A DNA stretch of 64,000 nucleotides from GCA-2794515 sp034436155 (lineage in GTDB: Bacteria; Chloroflexota; Anaerolineae; Aggregatilineales; Phototrophicaceae), in assembly GCA_034436155.1 (NCBI GenBank), contig DAOTVP010000015.1, positions 73,538 through 137,537 of the forward strand, in the 5' to 3' direction. A program made the translations under genes and the position numbers. Positions 60,852-64,000 of this stretch are shown here, piece by piece. How positions within the stretch are numbered: the first letter of the stretch is position 1; each line of letters opens with the position of its first letter. The notes beneath the pieces are model-generated. The model was not told where the DNA came from. It was given only the letters and a program-made list of their open reading frames with translations, and ran no database searches.

Positions 60852-61517
60852 ATGTTTTTAATCAGCGCCAGAGAAGCCTCTAGCAAAATCACCGAAAAAA
60901 TTGTCGAGATGCTCGATATGCGGTACGATATGCCAACGGCTACGGTCAAAAATATCGCCAAAACATCAGATGACCCCGATAACGCCATTCGCATGGCATT
61001 GCAACAAGCGCACATGCTGATTGTGGTGATAGATCCCGATTGGCTACAACATCCTGATGAGCCAAATCTCAATCCGCATGATCGCAAGGCGTTGAGTTTA
61101 GCCCTCAAATCACAATTTCCGATGGTGTTGGTCTTTGTCGATGGGGCAGGTTTGCCCAATCCCTTGCCACAAGATTTAACAGGCATCGATAGATTAGAGG
61201 CGGTGACGGTCAGTTCGATGTTAGCGCAATCAGGCATGAATACACTGGCGCAAATTGTTGCACCGTATATCAGCGATAAAAAATTCACGCCGATTATTGA
61301 TACCGATGCGGTGGTGGCGGCGAGTTTATCAGCCGAAGAACGCGAACAATTCCTCAAACGTGAGCCGATTGCCGAAGCCGAAGAACCAGTGGTTGATCCT
61401 GTGGTCGCATCATCGCGCAAAATCTCGCGCAGGGCTGTTCAATTGGTGGCGTTTTCCGTGAGTCTGGTCGTGGTGGTGATGATACTCATCCTGATTTTCG
61501 ACTCGCTCAAGCGATAG
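60852..61517 (+). CDS. TIR-like domain protein with C-terminal membrane helix
   Basis: 221 residues. Residues 1-135 resemble the TIR-2 fold of Chloroflexota proteins: MFLISAREASSKITEKIVEM (strand A, F-I-S-Y-R), AIRMALQQAHMLIVVIDPDW (helix then strand C), RKALSLALKSQFPMVLVFVD (helix and strand D) and GAGLPNPLPQDLTGIDRLEA (the P-x-x-D-LP-x-x-L loop). The Glu usual in the helix after strand C of NADase TIRs is absent. A helix near 197-218 (LVAFSVSLVVVVMILILIF) anchors it. Eleven bp follow rlmN. GGAG precedes ATG 60852. Confidence 0.6.
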   Translation: MFLISAREASSKITEKIVEMLDMRYDMPTATVKNIAKTSDDPDNAIRMALQQAHMLIVVIDPDWLQHPDEPNLNPHDRKALSLALKSQFPMVLVFVDGAGLPNPLPQDLTGIDRLEAVTVSSMLAQSGMNTLAQIVAPYISDKKFTPIIDTDAVVAASLSAEEREQFLKREPIAEAEEPVVDPVVASSRKISRRAVQLVAFSVSLVVVVMILILIFDSLKR

Positions 61518-61586
61518 GGATGGTGTTAGGTGTTGGATATGCTGAATCAAAATATACTTTTTGGATACCCCCTAAAATTGATTCCA

Positions 61587-61835
61587 TTATATTTCTTTAT
61601 CCCATTCATCACGTAAACGATTGATATAATCTTGAGGGTCTTCATCATCGGCAAGATGCCTAGCGATTCCTCTGAAATCCAACAATGAATATAGTTTTTC
61701 AGTGTGAATATGTGCATCTGAATGGTCTCGTTTTTTCTTTTTTTCGCGCAACAAGTTTTCTAAAACTTGATATAAAGTCTCTTGCTCTTCTTGAGGCATC
61801 TCTTTGACTTGTTCTAAAATTTCTTGAAATGACAT
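61587..61835 (-). CDS. Small antitoxin-like hypothetical protein
   Basis: 82 residues: an N-terminal helix (ILEQVKEMPQEEQETLYQVL), a Lys-rich middle and a C-terminal stretch DPQDYINRLRDEWDKEI. This plan is common in short antitoxin-like proteins of cyanobacteria and Chloroflexota. No toxin reading frame lies next to it. It is 9 bp past the histidine kinase stop... on the minus strand the kinase (61845-63452) lies upstream, with 9 bp between them. So it is probably the second gene of the kinase transcript. Confidence 0.5.
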   Translation of the reverse strand: MSFQEILEQVKEMPQEEQETLYQVLENLLREKKKKRDHSDAHIHTEKLYSLLDFRGIARHLADDEDPQDYINRLRDEWDKEI

Positions 61836-61844
61836 GATTCACCT

Positions 61845-63452
61845 CTACTTCTCTGGTGGATTGAGTGGGACGGTGAAGCCGAACATCGTGCCTTCGCCCG
61901 GTTTGCTCCGCACATACACATCGCCACCGTGTGCAATCGCCACCGATTTGACAATCGCCAACCCCAGACCACTGCCTTCTGCCTTGTTGCCATCTACGCG
62001 GAAAAATCGCTCAAACAGATGCGTGTGGGCGCTCAGGGGGATGCCCGGTCCGTTATCTAAGACTTCGACATGCAAAAAGTTGTTTTTAGGATACACTTTG
62101 AGCGTGACCGCGCCACCCCGTTGGGTATATTTGGCGGCGTTGCCCAAATAATTGTGCAAGGCGCGTTTGAACCAACGCACATCGGCTTTAATCATCGGGA
62201 TATCGGGTTGTACATCCAATGTGAGGGTGATGGCTTTATCCACCATGAGCATAAAACTCTCTTTGCTCACCTCGTGCAACACATCCAACAGATTAAATTC
62301 TGATAACGTAAACCCGTATCCACTTTCGATGTGTTCCAGATGGAGCAGGTCATCGATTAATGTGCGGAGGCGGTCTAATCCACCCAATGCCAGATGAATA
62401 ATTTCCTCAACGGCGGGGTCTTTTTGGGTCAGTAATTTATTCAGGGTGATAATTGAGCTATAGGTGACGCTGAGGGGATTTCGCATATCATGAGCCGCGG
62501 CTTGCATAAATTGAGCGCGGGCGATCTCGGCTTGTTTGAGGTGTGTCACATCTTGCAACACAATCACCCAACCGTCTTGTTTGGGCATATCCAGTAGGGG
62601 TAAATCGTTCACCACTGCCGAGATGAGGACGGCGATTACATGGTCATTATCCAACGTGACCTGAAAGGTTTTTTCTTCTTCATCGGATGCGATATAACGC
62701 AACAAACTGTCGCGGATGCGATAGGGCAGGGGCAATTCACGCAACGGCTTGCCGACCGCGTTTTCACTTTTGAGCGATAACATGCGCGTTGCCGAATTGT
62801 TGATGAGGCGCACCCGTCCATCTGGGTCAGTGGCGATGATACCATCGGCAGTCGCATCTAAAATCGCGGAGAGGCGTTTTTTCTGTTCGATACTCTCGGT
62901 ATACAGACGGGCATTTTCGAGCGCGACACCCATCGTATCGGCGACCACGCGCAACACCGAGACAATTTCATCATCGAAACTATTCGGTTTTTTGCTCATG
63001 ATACTCAAAATGCCGATAATCTCCCCACGGGCGTGCATGGGCGCGAGGGCTATCGAACGGAATTGCTCACGCCGAAATCCAGGCACGGCGTAATCTTGTG
63101 TGCCATCGAGGTTGTTATACACGACCACATCATCTTTTTCAAACACCTCGCCCGACATGCCCATGCCCAACGGGATACGCATGGGATTCGAGACGACAAA
63201 ATCGTTAATCCAACCACGTTGTGCGCGGAGGACGAGTTCTTTAGCTTCGTGATCTATCAGGCTGATGCCACTGGCTTCGGCATCGACAATTTCGACCGCG
63301 ATTTCTAACGCAGTGGCGAGGGTTTTTTCTAAATCTAAAGATTGCCCGACCATGCTGGTGACGACTTTAATCGCCGCCATCTGGTTGGTGCGTCGTTTGA
63401 TTTCTTGTAATAAGCGACGATTTTCATCGCTGAGTGTGATTGTCGCGTCCAT
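61845..63452 (-). CDS. Sensor histidine kinase (GAF-PAS-HisKA-HATPase)
   Basis: 535 residues, soluble. A GAF domain (about 30-175: LDLEKTLATALEIAVEIVDA, ALAPMHARGEIIGILSIMSK), a PAS domain (190-310: LDATADGIIATDPDGRVRLI), HisKA with the phospho-His in MQAAAHDMRNPLSVTYS, and HATPase (430-530: ALHNYLGNAAKYTQRGG, LDNGPGIPLSAHTHLFERFF, GSGLGLAIVKSVAIAHGGDV). No membrane helix or response regulator nearby. The input signal is unknown. ATG 63452. Confidence 0.92.
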   Translation of the reverse strand: MDATITLSDENRRLLQEIKRRTNQMAAIKVVTSMVGQSLDLEKTLATALEIAVEIVDAEASGISLIDHEAKELVLRAQRGWINDFVVSNPMRIPLGMGMSGEVFEKDDVVVYNNLDGTQDYAVPGFRREQFRSIALAPMHARGEIIGILSIMSKKPNSFDDEIVSVLRVVADTMGVALENARLYTESIEQKKRLSAILDATADGIIATDPDGRVRLINNSATRMLSLKSENAVGKPLRELPLPYRIRDSLLRYIASDEEEKTFQVTLDNDHVIAVLISAVVNDLPLLDMPKQDGWVIVLQDVTHLKQAEIARAQFMQAAAHDMRNPLSVTYSSIITLNKLLTQKDPAVEEIIHLALGGLDRLRTLIDDLLHLEHIESGYGFTLSEFNLLDVLHEVSKESFMLMVDKAITLTLDVQPDIPMIKADVRWFKRALHNYLGNAAKYTQRGGAVTLKVYPKNNFLHVEVLDNGPGIPLSAHTHLFERFFRVDGNKAEGSGLGLAIVKSVAIAHGGDVYVRSKPGEGTMFGFTVPLNPPEK

Positions 63453-63572
63453 AATATCTCACAATTGGCATAACTTTACTACTTAGAGTAGCATATCCTC
63501 AATAATATTGCATGTGTATTTAAGCAGTTTTTTGCATATTTTTGTAAACAATTTCACAGAAAGGCTATTTTG

Positions 63573-64000
63573 ATGACCTTCCCAATAGACCGTATTCGCC
63601 AATTTTTCCCATCTATCAATCGCCCGAATGCGCCGATTTATTTTGATAACCCCGCAGGGTCACAAGTTCCGCAAATGGTGATAGATGCCTTCTCTGATTA
63701 TTTTACCACGATGAACGCCAATCAGGGCGGGACATTCGCCACCAGTAAAATGACCGATAGTATGTTGTACGAAGTTCGCCAAAAAGTCGCCGATTTTTTG
63801 GGCGCGACCAATCCCGATGAAATCGTCTTTGGCGCGAATATGACCACATTGGCGTTTAGTCTGAGTCGTGCTATCGGCAAAACACTGAAAGCAGGGGATG
63901 AAATCGTCCTCACGCGCATGGATCACGATGCCAATGTCGCGCCGTGGTTGTATATCGCCGAAGAATATGATTTAACCGTGCGCTGGGTGGATATTCTCAC
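63573..64000 (+). CDS. Class V aminotransferase / cysteine desulfurase-like protein (3' end cut)
   Basis: First 142 residues seen: MTFPIDRIRQFFPSINRP, then IYFDNPAGSQVPQMVIDAF (F-D-N-A/P-A/G-S motif), QGGTFATSKMTDSMLYEV, and IVFGANMTTLAFSLSRAIGK with MDHDANVAPW (the D-H-x-A-N/P-N-W of CsdA/SufS). The Lys that binds PLP is outside the window. The family includes cysteine desulfurases and selenocysteine lyases; the N-P in place of N-A is shared with the CsdA-like branch. AAAGG precedes ATG 63573. Confidence 0.8.
   Translation, partial: MTFPIDRIRQFFPSINRPNAPIYFDNPAGSQVPQMVIDAFSDYFTTMNANQGGTFATSKMTDSMLYEVRQKVADFLGATNPDEIVFGANMTTLAFSLSRAIGKTLKAGDEIVLTRMDHDANVAPWLYIAEEYDLTVRWVDIL

Noticed and set aside
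61587..61835. Toxin-antitoxin locus
   Set aside because: No toxin frame on either side; the neighbours are a TIR-like gene and a histidine kinase.
1..64000. tRNA, rRNA, insertion sequence or prophage
   Set aside because: Intergenic gaps were read for T-loop (GGTTCGA-like) and acceptor stems, and genes for transposase or phage structural motifs; none seen.

Overview
The window reads as a chromosomal segment of a Chloroflexota bacterium, most likely from the Anaerolineae side. This is inferred from the gene repertoire, not from a search. The pointers are secreted proteins with long T-P-T-P linkers, an APPQY-type RsmD, a GldA/F/G-like ABC cassette, Uma2 nucleases, many GNAT proteins, S1-repeat and DICT proteins, frequent TTG/GTG starts and mid-range GC. 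I found no rRNA, tRNA, CRISPR array, transposase or phage gene. Nearly all of the sequence is tightly packed genes in short operons. Both ends cut genes: a comEC 3' end on the left and a class V aminotransferase on the right.

Layout. 1-5.2 kb (minus): comEC (DNA uptake) and aceB-aceA (glyoxylate shunt). 5.5-12.7 kb (plus): a fatty-acid kinase subunit A, two DegV/FakB proteins, recG and two Uma2 nucleases, overlapping or nearly so. 12.7-18.7 kb (minus): carA with a GNAT gene, then argC-argB-argD-argJ with ATGA-type overlaps. A 173-bp divergent region rich in inverted repeats separates this from an ABC exporter/Gld-like cassette (18.9-22.8 kb, plus). 23-29 kb (plus): a primary sigma factor, a LiaF-like membrane protein, a GNAT, a 7TM sensor with a C-terminal HTH and a three-S1-domain protein. 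28.9-34.2 kb (minus): an ImmA/IrrE-like protein, rsmD, a URO-D family protein, a TPR protein and a GT-C-like membrane protein. 34.3-38.8 kb (plus): two GNATs and a run of Chloroflexota-type membrane/TPR hypotheticals. 38.8-43 kb (minus): a WD40 remnant, an ArsB/SLC13-type transporter, CCA-adding enzyme, hpt and an FHA protein. 43-52.2 kb (plus): a TGS-nucleoside kinase, Hsp70, HEAT, Ig-like and deoxynucleoside kinase genes, then a two-gene 2-oxoacid:ferredoxin oxidoreductase. 52.2-64 kb: a DICT protein, an aminotransferase, a secreted WD40 protein, a 57-residue gene, rpe, a CPBP protease, a pseudo-peptidase, rlmN, a TIR-like membrane protein, an antitoxin-like gene, a histidine kinase and a SufS/CsdA-like gene.

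Functionally the window joins central carbon metabolism (aceA, aceB, korAB, rpe), arginine/carbamoyl-phosphate synthesis, exogenous fatty-acid activation, nucleoside salvage (hpt, dNK, uridine-kinase-like), tRNA/rRNA maturation (cca, rsmD, rlmN) and envelope or stress functions.

The most unusual signals are: a family of paired asymmetric hairpins at three intergenic sites, whose outer stems vary in a compensated way; perfect inverted repeats on the two promoters of the argC/ABC divergent region; a membrane-anchored TIR-like protein without an obvious catalytic Glu; and an Hsp70-HEAT-Ig gene set. None is proved to be a new system from sequence alone.
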